NCBI RefSeq assembly: GCF_001507435.1
Contig: NZ_LMWH01000258.1
Span: 5,135-69,134, forward strand
Direction: 5' to 3'
Source: Streptomyces sp. NRRL F-5122
GTDB taxonomy: Bacteria > Actinomycetota > Actinomycetes > Streptomycetales > Streptomycetaceae
Length of the DNA stretch: 64,000 bases
Positions 27,052-34,950 of the stretch are shown here, piece after piece; the first letter of the stretch is position 1; every line of letters starts with the position of its first letter. Both the position numbers and the translations under genes were made by a program. Under the pieces are notes generated by a model. That model saw only the letters and a list, made by a program, of their open reading frames with translations, was not told where the DNA came from and made no database searches.

Positions 27052-29160
27052 GTGCAGGACGGCGAGGACTTCGGTCCGTGGCTCGCTCGACAGCTGAAGC
27101 GCCAGAACCTCAAGCAGGTGGACCTCGCCAACCGGCTTGGTGTGACCCGGGCCGCGGTCTCCGCATGGATCGCCGGTCGTGCACAACCTCGGCCCGAGAT
27201 GATGAAAAAGCTCGCCCTGGAACTCGGTACGGACATCGCCACGGTCCTGGACCGCACGACCGACGCGGACACCGTGCGTCCGATCGCCTGGTACCACCGC
27301 CCGGCCCACGCCGACGGCGGACGAGAGTTCGGCAACGCCGCAGCCTTCGCCTTCGACGCCGACCTGGCAGTCCTCGCCCGTGAGGTGACCCAGAACAGCC
27401 TGGACGAACGTTTGGACGCGACACAGCCGGTTCGAGTCCGCTTCACTCTGCAAGAGTTGAACGGCGAGCACCTGCGTTCCTTCCTCGACGCAATCCGCTG
27501 GCAGGAACTCCAAAGCCACTACCGTGCCGCCGTCGCCTCCGGGCAGAAGGCGGGCAAAGCCCTGGCAGCCGGTCTGCGCGACCTCGACGAAACCGGCACC
27601 CTGCTCCTGCTGCGCGTGGACGACTACAACGCCTCCGGACTGACCGGACCCGAGTACGGCGACGGCCGCTACGCGGCCGTGGTCCGTCGGCAACTGGACA
27701 GCCACAAGAACAGCAGCAAGGCGGGCGGCTCCTACGGACTGGGCAAGGCGACCCTGTGGGCCGCCAGCCGGCTCGGCATGGTGCTCATGAACAGCACCCT
27801 GTCCACCCCCCACGAGGGTCGCACGGAACGGCGGGTCATCGGCCGGCTCGACCTGCCCTGGCGTGAGGTGGACGGCCACGCCTGTGCAGGACCGGCATGG
27901 CTGGGCGAACCGGACCCCGAGGTGGAATACGAAGGCGTCTCCCGCTCCTGGTGGGCCGATGAGGAAACAGTCTCGACGCTCAAGCTGACCCGCGACGGAA
28001 CAGCTCCCGGCACCTCCTTCCTGGTGCTCGGTGCCCACGACGCAGGTATTGAGGCGGATGCGCACCAGACACCGCACCAGGCGCTGCACGACAAGCTGGT
28101 CGACGCGCTCGCCGACAACTTCTGGGCCGCCATGACCAGCGGTCGGGACATACCGGCGCTCCTGGAGGCGTCGGTGGTCACCCTCATCAACGACACCGTG
28201 CTCATCCCGGAACAACGAGTCGATCCGCGAACCCGCCACCCGGCACTGACCCGCGCCCTGCGCGCACACATGAACCGGGAGACCGTGCCACAGCTCACCG
28301 GGCTGGACGAAGTGATCAGCACACGCGTGCCCTTGACGGTGCCACCGCTGCGGACCCAGGCACGCTCCGGGGGTGCAGCGATCCACGAGGCAGTACTGCT
28401 CGTCACCCCCGCCGACGGCGCCGATCAGCAGCACAGCAGGATCGTGTGCATGCGGGGAAGCAGGATGACCATCACCACGCGACGCCCACAGGACATCGGC
28501 ATGGGAGCCGAGCCCTTCCAAGCGGTTCTGCTCGCAGGTCTGGCGACCGGAGAGGAGAGCGAAGAAGCAGCGCGCGCGGAGGCATTCCTGCGCGCAGCCG
28601 AGCCACCCGAGCATGACCGCTGGGGCAAGACCGAAGAACTCGCCAGTACCTACGCGCGCGGTTCCCTGACCCGCCTGAAGGACTTCCGCGTCGCGACGGA
28701 CGCGCGGCTTCGCGAGCTCATCGGACACGGTCCCGCCGCCCCCAAGAACGAAGGCCCCGAACTCCTGCGCGGCCTGCTGAGACTGGATGCGCCGGCAACA
28801 GGGCGGGCACGACGCGCCGAAAGCCACCCGACCGTAGCCGCCCTGGAGGGCGAGGTCGACGAGAGCGGAGCGTGGAATCTGCGCATCAGACTGCGCCTTC
28901 CGCAACGTGACGACCCGTGGTCGATAACCCCCGTCGCCAAGTTCGACGTCCGCTCCGGCAGCAGACCGGTGTTGGCATGGGCCGCACTGACGGCCTCGGA
29001 GAACTGCCGCATCGTCGACGACGTCGTCCTGATCGACGCCGGTGTACGCCACGCCGCCTTCACCGGCACCACCGCGCCCGACAGCCACCCCGTGTCCTCC
29101 ATGCTGGCCGGCATCATGATCGACCTGCAGACCACCAGCAGAGGGGCCGCACCCGCATGA
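27052..29160 (+). CDS. XRE-HTH / GHKL ATPase fusion protein
   Basis: A 702-residue protein starting at GTG 27052 with an AGGGAG site. Residues 9-65 are an XRE-type helix-turn-helix (LKQVDLANRLGVTRAAVSAW). A GHKL ATPase follows: N-box REVTQNSLDERL (110-121), LLLLRVDDYNASGL (about 184-197), and lid GGSYGLGKATLWAAS (about 225-239). The remaining 450 residues resemble the transducer and a unique C-terminal half. The fusion suggests a protein that binds its own promoter or a specific DNA site and changes state with ATP. It is the first gene of a three-gene operon joined by ATGA overlaps. It is the third GHKL ATPase of the island and differs from the other two. Confidence 0.82.
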   Translation: MQDGEDFGPWLARQLKRQNLKQVDLANRLGVTRAAVSAWIAGRAQPRPEMMKKLALELGTDIATVLDRTTDADTVRPIAWYHRPAHADGGREFGNAAAFAFDADLAVLAREVTQNSLDERLDATQPVRVRFTLQELNGEHLRSFLDAIRWQELQSHYRAAVASGQKAGKALAAGLRDLDETGTLLLLRVDDYNASGLTGPEYGDGRYAAVVRRQLDSHKNSSKAGGSYGLGKATLWAASRLGMVLMNSTLSTPHEGRTERRVIGRLDLPWREVDGHACAGPAWLGEPDPEVEYEGVSRSWWADEETVSTLKLTRDGTAPGTSFLVLGAHDAGIEADAHQTPHQALHDKLVDALADNFWAAMTSGRDIPALLEASVVTLINDTVLIPEQRVDPRTRHPALTRALRAHMNRETVPQLTGLDEVISTRVPLTVPPLRTQARSGGAAIHEAVLLVTPADGADQQHSRIVCMRGSRMTITTRRPQDIGMGAEPFQAVLLAGLATGEESEEAARAEAFLRAAEPPEHDRWGKTEELASTYARGSLTRLKDFRVATDARLRELIGHGPAAPKNEGPELLRGLLRLDAPATGRARRAESHPTVAALEGEVDESGAWNLRIRLRLPQRDDPWSITPVAKFDVRSGSRPVLAWAALTASENCRIVDDVVLIDAGVRHAAFTGTTAPDSHPVSSMLAGIMIDLQTTSRGAAPA

Positions 29161-30140
29161 GTGCCACGCTCTACCCCTACCCGACGCTTTTCGGTTCGAT
29201 CAGTCTCGACGTCACGCGGATACGCCTGGACGGACGGCCGGTCAACGCCTCGTTGCTCTCGGCGAGCCAGCGAGCCGTCGCTCTGCACGAGATAGGTCAC
29301 GGTGACTGGAGCGAGGGCAGCCTGGAGGTACGCGTCTTCGCACCCGATCGGGAACTTGCCGGGGGGCCCTGGAAAGATGTCACCTGCGTGGCAGTACTCA
29401 CCGAGGCCGCCACCGACGCTCGCATCGTGCGTCGCCTGACCTGGGACCAAGGCTCCCAATGCTGGCAGGGAACCGTCCCCGTCCTGCGCACGCTCCACCA
29501 CGAACGCGCGATCCTGCGGGCCCACCTCGTCGCCACCGTCGACAAAGTGGCAGGCCGCGTGATCGGCCAGAGCGACGACTTTTGGGTCATCGACCTCACC
29601 TCCCGTGAGCCGGTTCGCCAACGGGAGATCGAGATCGTCCCGGTCGACTTCCGGGACGGCCCCGAGGAGTGGCTGCGTCCCTTCAAGGACTCACCCTGGC
29701 TGGTCACCGCCACCGGAGAACCGCCCACCGTCTACCTCAACGAGTCGTTCGAGGGCATCGCCGCGATCCTGCGGGACTCGGGCAGTGAAACGGAGCGCGC
29801 CGCCGCTCGCCTGGTCTCGGCCCAAATCGCACAGGAGACATGGACCGCGATGTTTCACGCGGCCGTGACCGACCTGGACACGGACGAGGACGGCACCCCC
29901 CAGATACCGGGTGGCTGGCGGGAGTCCCTGCTGCGCGCCATGCTCCCTGACGTGATGCCCGGCCTGCCTGCGACCGACGCCCTGTTCGAGGTGCACCGCC
30001 GCCGGCAGGACGCGGCGGGCTGGGCCGAACTGCAGTCCCGGATCCACTACGCGGCCGGGCGTCGCGCCCAGTTGCCCAAGAGCCTCACCATGACCATCCG
30101 CGCCCTGGCGCGCACCCAGGCCGAGGAGGACAGCCGATGA
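29157..30140 (+). CDS. Hypothetical protein of the XRE-ATPase operon (327 aa)
   Basis: It starts at ATG 29157 inside the stop of the preceding gene (ATGA overlap) and ends in the same way over the next gene. The N-terminal half looks beta-rich (LFGSISLDVTRIRLDGRPVN, GSLEVRVFAPDRELAGG). The C-terminal half is helical (ETWTAMFHAAVTDLDTDE). I recognise no family, catalytic motif, signal peptide or membrane segment. Strict coupling between an ATPase and a DUF6339 gene implies a subunit produced in fixed ratio with them. Confidence 0.75.
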   Translation: MSATLYPYPTLFGSISLDVTRIRLDGRPVNASLLSASQRAVALHEIGHGDWSEGSLEVRVFAPDRELAGGPWKDVTCVAVLTEAATDARIVRRLTWDQGSQCWQGTVPVLRTLHHERAILRAHLVATVDKVAGRVIGQSDDFWVIDLTSREPVRQREIEIVPVDFRDGPEEWLRPFKDSPWLVTATGEPPTVYLNESFEGIAAILRDSGSETERAAARLVSAQIAQETWTAMFHAAVTDLDTDEDGTPQIPGGWRESLLRAMLPDVMPGLPATDALFEVHRRRQDAAGWAELQSRIHYAAGRRAQLPKSLTMTIRALARTQAEEDSR

Positions 30141-31042
30141 GCACCAACGTGCAGCTCCCGCAACGACTCGCACTGCTGCCGACCACGCTGGCCACGGCCC
30201 ATCTGACCCTGGGAGTGCTCACCGGTCGCGAGCAACCCGCACGTGTGGCGCTGACACGGGGCTGCGCCGCACTGCCGGACGCCTCCTGCCGCTGGGACAC
30301 CGCACCGGTGCGCGAGATCCTCGACGAGGCGATGCGACGTTTTGACACGCACCCCCCACAGGCCGACGCCTGGCTGGCGCCCCGTCTGCACGCCACCGTG
30401 CGCATGACGCGATCCGAGGCCGCAGACCCACGCCTGTGGGCGTTCCTCGCCATGGTGGTTGCGCCCGACTACGTGATCTGGCGGCACCGCTCCACCGGCC
30501 GGCGAGGGGACGGCGCAGCTCAGCCCACCCGCTTCGTCGGACGCAAGGACCTCCACGCTTTCGCTCGCCTGTGGTGGGCAGCCGAACTCTTCCGCGACGG
30601 TGAGGACTACCGCCCCGCCGAGATCGTCTGCGAGGTACAGGACGTACTCCACGGGATGATGCGCCTGGACGTCATCACGCACCGCCCCACCGCATTGGCG
30701 CTGGCCCGGATCATCAAAGAACTGAGGGATGCGGGCGTCTCCCGCCTGGGAGATCGCACGAACGCCCTGTCCACCGCGGTCAACGCCGCAGGCAGCACGC
30801 TCCTGTACGACGTGATCGCCCCCGACGATCTGCCCGACCAGGAGGGGCTGCTCGCCTGGATCGCGGCAGCCGACTCGGCACCCGCCGTTCCCTGGGACCG
30901 CCTTCCCGACGGCCCCGATGACGGGTGCACCCCACGCGACTCCGTCGACACGCTGGTCAGGTTGTTCGAGGAGTTCCGTGACCACGCCCCGCTGCGTGAG
31001 CGCAGGGCTTCCTCAGACAGACCGGCTGCCGACGCATGGTGA
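30137..31042 (+). CDS. DUF6339-family protein
   Basis: A 301-residue protein starting at ATG 30137 in an ATGA overlap. The central block has the DUF6339 pattern: ADPRLWAFLAMVVAPDYVIW, then FVGRKDLHAFARLWWAAELF, then a helical bundle. DUF6339 has no known biochemical role as far as I know, but its genes are repeatedly seen beside ATPases and restriction genes. It is probably the third subunit of a complex with the XRE-GHKL ATPase and the 327-aa protein. It ends 73 bp before the convergent vsr gene. Confidence 0.72.
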   Translation: MSTNVQLPQRLALLPTTLATAHLTLGVLTGREQPARVALTRGCAALPDASCRWDTAPVREILDEAMRRFDTHPPQADAWLAPRLHATVRMTRSEAADPRLWAFLAMVVAPDYVIWRHRSTGRRGDGAAQPTRFVGRKDLHAFARLWWAAELFRDGEDYRPAEIVCEVQDVLHGMMRLDVITHRPTALALARIIKELRDAGVSRLGDRTNALSTAVNAAGSTLLYDVIAPDDLPDQEGLLAWIAAADSAPAVPWDRLPDGPDDGCTPRDSVDTLVRLFEEFRDHAPLRERRASSDRPAADAW

Positions 31043-31114
31043 GCAAGAGCTGGGCCGTCTGCCCGCAGCATCGTGCCGGACGGTGAACAAAAGAAGGATC
31101 GCTTTTTGCGCCGA

Positions 31115-31591
31115 TCAGATCGACCCAGCGGCATGCACCGGCTGACCTGACGTTTTCCCTCCTGTTCGTCGATCCAGCACCACTGCCCGGATCCGCTCGG
31201 CCGCCGTCACGGGATCCTCGTGCTCCCACACGCGAACGGCCAACCACCCCTCCGCAGCAAGCCGAGCATCGGTGTCGGCGTCCCTGGCCCGGTTGCCCTC
31301 GATCTTGTTGCGCCAGAAGTCCGGGTTGTTCTTCGGCCACGTCGCATGCTCCGGACAACCGTGCCAAAAACAGCCGTCGACGAACACGGCCACTCTCACA
31401 GGCCCGAAGACAATGTCGGCCTCGCGCTTGAGACCTTTGACGGGCCGCCGATGAATACGGAACCGAAGACCGGACGCGTGGAGTCTGCGACGCAGCACAA
31501 CCTCGACCTGTGTGTTGCGGCTGCGCTGCAGACTCATTCGCTTCCGCACCTGCTCCGTTGTCTTCAAGGGTTCCACACCCCCATCCTGCAC
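31115..31591 (-). CDS. vsr: Very short patch repair endonuclease (Vsr)
   Basis: A 158-residue Vsr-like nuclease. Typical features are RSRNTQVEVVLRRRLHASGL, the acidic ADIVF, the catalytic-core FVDGCFWHGCPEH and the late VRVWEHE. Vsr enzymes nick beside T:G mismatches that arise when 5-methylcytosine deaminates. The gene therefore fits an island with an active C5-methyltransferase. Family members also occur inside MutL/Z1 restriction islands. The start is GTG 31591 with GAGGA just upstream; GTG 31576 is an alternative. It is convergent with the DUF6339 operon and marks the right end of the intact defence block. Confidence 0.88.
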   Translation of the reverse strand: MQDGGVEPLKTTEQVRKRMSLQRSRNTQVEVVLRRRLHASGLRFRIHRRPVKGLKREADIVFGPVRVAVFVDGCFWHGCPEHATWPKNNPDFWRNKIEGNRARDADTDARLAAEGWLAVRVWEHEDPVTAAERIRAVVLDRRTGGKTSGQPVHAAGSI

Positions 31592-31751
31592 TGTTCCTCA
31601 CAGGTACGGAGCAGTCGCAATCCGTTGCGTCGAATCACGCCTCGGTCGGTAACCGCTGGCCCAACGGCTCACAGCGGCCACACCACTCCAGAGCCGTCAC
31701 CTCCGGCAACCTGGCGAGGTAAGAGGCGCCCGCGAATGTCAGACTGGCGTC

Positions 31752-31940
31752 ATGATTCGCGAACCTGCAGAGATCGTCGTGGACGAGACGGGAGGTGTGC
31801 AGCTCCCTCTCGGCCTCTTGGCCGAGGCTGGACTGGACCCGGGCAGTCGGGTTCTTGCCTTCTCCGACGGTGATGGACGCCTGGTACTCCGTCGTGCGGA
31901 GGACGCCATCCGTGACCTCCTGGAGCAAGGGCACCTCTGA
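31752..31940 (+). CDS. AbrB/SpoVT-like DNA-binding protein (62 aa)
   Basis: The peptide reads MIREPAEIVVDETGGVQLPL, then LAEAGLDPGSRVLAFSDGDG and RLVLRRAEDAIRDLLEQGHL. This is the swapped-hairpin AbrB/MazE pattern with the usual GGVQLP and DPGSRVL positions. Such proteins are transition regulators or antitoxins; no toxin gene follows. There is no Shine-Dalgarno site, so translation may be leaderless. It lies divergent from vsr. Confidence 0.65.
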   Translation: MIREPAEIVVDETGGVQLPLGLLAEAGLDPGSRVLAFSDGDGRLVLRRAEDAIRDLLEQGHL

Positions 31941-32222
31941 TTCAGAATCCAACCATCTCCGAGGATCCCGAGCGATGATCACGCAGGCTTACCAGTTGGA
32001 TTAACTAATCGTAGTGATCCTGTGGCAGAGTGTGACGGTCACGCCCCGGCGCCCAGGCGACGTCGGGCACCCTCCTCGGTGTGGCCTCACGGTCTTGCCG
32101 ATCAGCGTCCGGAGAGACGTGTCATGCGGGCTGGCGACTTCGGTCGTACGGCACCGGGGCACGAGAGCGATTGGCCCAAGACACTGAGCATCACACGGTT
32201 TCCCTAAGCCAATCAGAGACGC

Positions 32223-32354
32223 TTCCCCGGGACCTTCAAGTGGCACGGGACGAAGATCCAGATCGCCCGACAGATCGGTAACGCCGTCCTTGTCGGCCTT
32301 GGTGCGGCCATCGGCAAAGCCATACACGAGTACCGCCGGGCGTGCCGTCCCTAA
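32223..32354 (+). pseudogene. C-terminal tail of a third cytosine-5 methyltransferase
   Basis: The frame reads FPGTFKWHGTKIQIARQIGN, then AVLVGLGAAIGKAIHEYRRA and a stop at 32352-32354. This is motifs IX-X of a C5-methyltransferase (the RQIGNAV box is exact). Nothing before 32222 matches, so only the last 43 codons remain. A GC-rich stretch without a recognised gene precedes it. It shows that another restriction-modification gene once lay here. Confidence 0.6.
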
Positions 32355-32727
32355 TGAGCGGGCGGACAAGTCCGTTGAGACGTATCCGGATGTTCGCGTG
32401 AGCGCCGGCTCGTCGGTCCCGCCCAGATCCCCGGCCTCACGGAACGAACGGACATGAGCGAGGGGGAGGATCAAGTGCCCGCCGAGGGGGCGTGTCGGGC
32501 GTGGTGGCGACAGGGTCGCCAGGTGGTGTCCATCGGTGCCAAAACGTGCACCGTCGCGTTCTGCCCGATGCCGAGCCGGACTTCGAGCCAGTCCCGGTGC
32601 CCGAAGCGGACCATCGGCTCCGAGACGAGGTCCGGTGCGATGGGTGGGGCCCTCACGGTGATCCGCTGTGAGTGCGTAACCGTAGGGTTGCGGCACAGGT
32701 CGGGCGCGGGGAGACGGAGGGGGCCGT
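32355..32727. other. Gap between defence relics
   Basis: No recognised gene. A minus-strand frame (32500-32690) reads VRAPPIAPDLVSEPMVRFGH and RDWLEVRLGIGQNATVHVLA, which looks protein-like, but no start, ribosome site or family is evident. It may be a further truncated gene. Confidence 0.4.
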
Positions 32728-33112
32728 ATGGGTGGGACGATACGGGTGGGGGAGATTCTGCGTTATCCCGTCGACAAGGACCCGACGGTACAAACCCTCG
32801 ACGGCTACCCGAACTTCTACTTCGCAACGCACACTCCGGGACACAGACGCGCCCTGCTCGAGGCCGGTATCAACGCGATGGCCCACGTGAAGACCGCGGA
32901 CGGTGAACGCCGTCCCGCCGTGCTGATCCGCTCCAGCCCGTGGAAGGCGGGCACCGAGCAGACACCCTGGCACGACGTCTTCGATCTCGACAACGGCCAC
33001 GTCCGCTACTTCGGCGACCATAAGGCCGGCCTGAGCGGACCGCCGGGGAGCACGCGGGGCAACGCAGCCCTCCTGGACGCCTTCGACGGACATCAGGAAC
33101 CCACCCCCGAGG
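32728..33112 (+). pseudogene. Restriction endonuclease, N-terminal part, cut by an IS element
   Basis: The start is ATG 32728 with a strong GGAGGGGG site. It reads MGGTIRVGEILRYPVDKDPT, then LDGYPNFYFATHTPGHRRAL, HDVFDLDNGHVRYFGDHKAG and GNAALLDAF. Streptomyces has a family of putative modification-dependent (type IV) restriction endonucleases with this N-terminal region and a nuclease domain after it. After about 128 residues the homology stops exactly where the terminal repeat of an ISAs1-type element begins (33110). The remaining three-quarters of the gene are not found on the other side of the element, so a deletion accompanied the insertion. Confidence 0.6.
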
Positions 33113-33184
33113 CAGGGCCTCGGCGTAGTCGCGTTGCGTCCGGTTTGGCGCAGGCCCGCGACGCAACGTTGGAGCACAACGGTC

Positions 33185-33361
33185 TTAAAGCGGGTCGCCG
33201 CAACTCCTACAGGTGTCTTCGCCATCGTCGTACATAACGCCGCAGCAGTACGTGGGGCCGCCGCTGACTTCATAACAAGCGCTGCACATCTGAGACTCGT
33301 CGTCCCAGTCAGTCGCGTTCTCGACGGGATCGTCACACCCTGTACAGACAAGCCCTGTCAC
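33185..33361 (-). CDS. Small zinc-ribbon-like protein (58 aa), IS passenger
   Basis: The start is GTG 33361 in a GTGA overlap with the previous small gene. It reads VTGLVCTGCDDPVENATDWD, then MCSACYEVSGGPTYCCGVMY, then TCRSCGDPL. Four CxxC or CC pairs suggest two zinc sites, and the body is acidic. It is too short for standard gene calls in some pipelines and I recognise no family. Its place inside the IS, coupled to another Cys-rich gene, suggests cargo or an accessory transposition factor. Confidence 0.5.
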   Translation of the reverse strand: MTGLVCTGCDDPVENATDWDDESQMCSACYEVSGGPTYCCGVMYDDGEDTCRSCGDPL

Positions 33362-33534
33362 CGCGCGTCACCCCAGCAATCGGAGGAGGTAAACGGAGAG
33401 CAGTAATCGCTGTCGTGTCGCTCGGAGTAGTCGCTCATGTTGGCTGTCGGTTTACCACAGTTCGGACACGTGGGGTGTTCACCCGGACATGTGCGATTGT
33501 TGTGCCCACCGAGTCCACATACCCTGCACGCCAT
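33358..33534 (-). CDS. Small zinc-knuckle-like protein (58 aa), IS passenger
   Basis: The start is ATG 33534. The peptide begins MACRVCGLGGHNNRTCPGEH, a C-x2-C-x4-H-x4-C zinc knuckle, then PTCPNCGKPTANMSDYSERH and a DYCSPF ... CW end. Zinc knuckles bind single-stranded nucleic acid. The gene lies between the transposase stop (33608) and the second zinc protein, reading in the transposase direction. All three could therefore be one transcript. No strong ribosome site is seen. Confidence 0.5.
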   Translation of the reverse strand: MACRVCGLGGHNNRTCPGEHPTCPNCGKPTANMSDYSERHDSDYCSPFTSSDCWGDAR

Positions 33535-33607
33535 GACGACAGAGTAGATGAACCTCAACCGTCGGACCCAAGGCTTCGGCAAAGACTGGATGACGTCCGG
33601 TTTGTGA

Positions 33608-34789
33608 TCATGCGAGGCCGAGGAACGCGAGGGGTCGGCAGGCGTTGCGTGCGTTGCGGCGGAGGCTGGCGGCCATGTTCTTGACGCCGTCCAGGCGCAT
33701 GGCGCCGATGGCGAGATTGCGCCAGGTCGCCATCGCCCGGGGTGCATTGCCTGTCCGCAGTTGGGACGCGTCCTCGGCGAAGGTGGTGTCGCGGACGTGG
33801 TGCAGGGCCTCAATCTTCCAGTGGTCCCGGACCAGCTGTGCGAGCCGGGCGGGGGCGGCCTGCTCGGCGGTCAGGCTGGTCACCGCGTAGACGGTGGTGA
33901 TGGTGGTCTTACCGGTCTTGCGGTCGGTGCGGCGGCGCTTGATCTGGACGGCCTGGCAAGCGCCGGGAAAGAGCAGGTTGTTCACGGTGGCGACCTTGAT
34001 TCGGCGGATCTCCGCGCGGCCGTGGCCGCTACCGCGCGTGCGGCCCTGGAGCGGGACGCCCTTCCAGGGAAGGGACTTCAGCTGCTTGCGCATTTTCTTC
34101 TGATTGCCCTTGACGATCGCGATGTAGTGGGCCCGGCGGCCCAGAAGGTAGCAGGCGTGCTCGCGCTGGGTATGCAGTGCGTCGCTGGTGACGACCGTCC
34201 CGGCCAGGTCGGCGACGGTGTCCAGCAGCGGCTGGAAGCAGGTGATCTCGCCGGTTTTCTCGCCGACATCGAGCTGGGCCAGGACCAGGCCGGTGTTGTG
34301 CTCCACCGCCGCAAGAAGGTGGATCTTCCGTCCCCTCGCCCTGGCCGCGCCGCGCAGGGACTTGCCGTCCACGGACAGTCCGCGCAACCCGGAGCCAGCG
34401 GGGCAGCGGTCGGCGAGCCAGCCGCCCACCGCCCGGTCCAGGGCGTCGCCGTCGACGCGCGCGAGCAGGCGGCGCACCGTCGTCTCGGCTGGCACCAGCC
34501 GCCTGGGCAGCACCGGATCGGGGCGCACACCGAACCGTTTCAGCACCTGGGGCGGCGCGTCCGCGATCCACTCGCCGACCGCCAGCAGCGAAGTCGCCCC
34601 CGCCAGCACTGCGCACGCGGCCAGGGCGAGGACAACGGCGAACGCGTGCCGCACACCGCGAGGGTTCCGTGGGTCCGGCACCTCGGCCAGCCGTTCCAGC
34701 AGGCCCGCCACCTCCCCGGGCCCGACGCCGGGCTGCTCGCGGAGTTGGTTAAGGGCAGGCGGAATCGGCAATGATGCGTCGGCAGGCAC
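33608..34789 (-). CDS. ISAs1-family transposase (intact)
   Basis: A 393-residue DDE transposase with an N-terminal [20 protein letters not shown] helix block. The acidic positions sit in [21 protein letters not shown] and [17 protein letters not shown]. This matches the ISAs1 (H repeat) family. The gene starts at a GTG and has no stops or shifts, so the element may still be mobile. It catalyses cut-and-paste movement of the unit bounded by the 38-bp repeats. Confidence 0.85.
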   Translation of the reverse strand: MPADASLPIPPALNQLREQPGVGPGEVAGLLERLAEVPDPRNPRGVRHAFAVVLALAACAVLAGATSLLAVGEWIADAPPQVLKRFGVRPDPVLPRRLVPAETTVRRLLARVDGDALDRAVGGWLADRCPAGSGLRGLSVDGKSLRGAARARGRKIHLLAAVEHNTGLVLAQLDVGEKTGEITCFQPLLDTVADLAGTVVTSDALHTQREHACYLLGRRAHYIAIVKGNQKKMRKQLKSLPWKGVPLQGRTRGSGHGRAEIRRIKVATVNNLLFPGACQAVQIKRRRTDRKTGKTTITTVYAVTSLTAEQAAPARLAQLVRDHWKIEALHHVRDTTFAEDASQLRTGNAPRAMATWRNLAIGAMRLDGVKNMAASLRRNARNACRPLAFLGLA

Positions 34790-34950
34790 GGTCTTCCAGG
34801 CAGGTCACGGGGCGTAGAGAACTCCATGATCTTGGAAATCCGTGCCTGTCCTGCCTCGGGGACGCCCACCGGTCAGCGAACCGTCACAAACCGGACCAGG
34901 GCTGACTACGCCGAAGCCCTGCCTGGCCGGCGACGGCTCAGCCGGCCGCC

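Larger units (their letters stand above)
33110..34924. mobile_element. ISAs1-family element with two passenger genes
   Basis: Imperfect 38-bp terminal repeats bound the element: 33110-33147 and 34887-34924 match at 30 of 38 positions. The outer 21 bases, AGGCAGGGC(C/T)TCGGCGTAGTC, are almost identical. It holds an ISAs1 transposase gene and, unusually, about 500 bp with two overlapping small cysteine-rich genes at the 3' side. At about 1.8 kb it is longer than the usual 1.2-1.4 kb of the family. No clear target duplication was found, in line with a deletion at the left flank. Confidence 0.7.

Noticed and set aside
26998..29088. 696-codon minus-strand frame
   Set aside because: Shadow of the XRE-GHKL gene; no recognisable domain.
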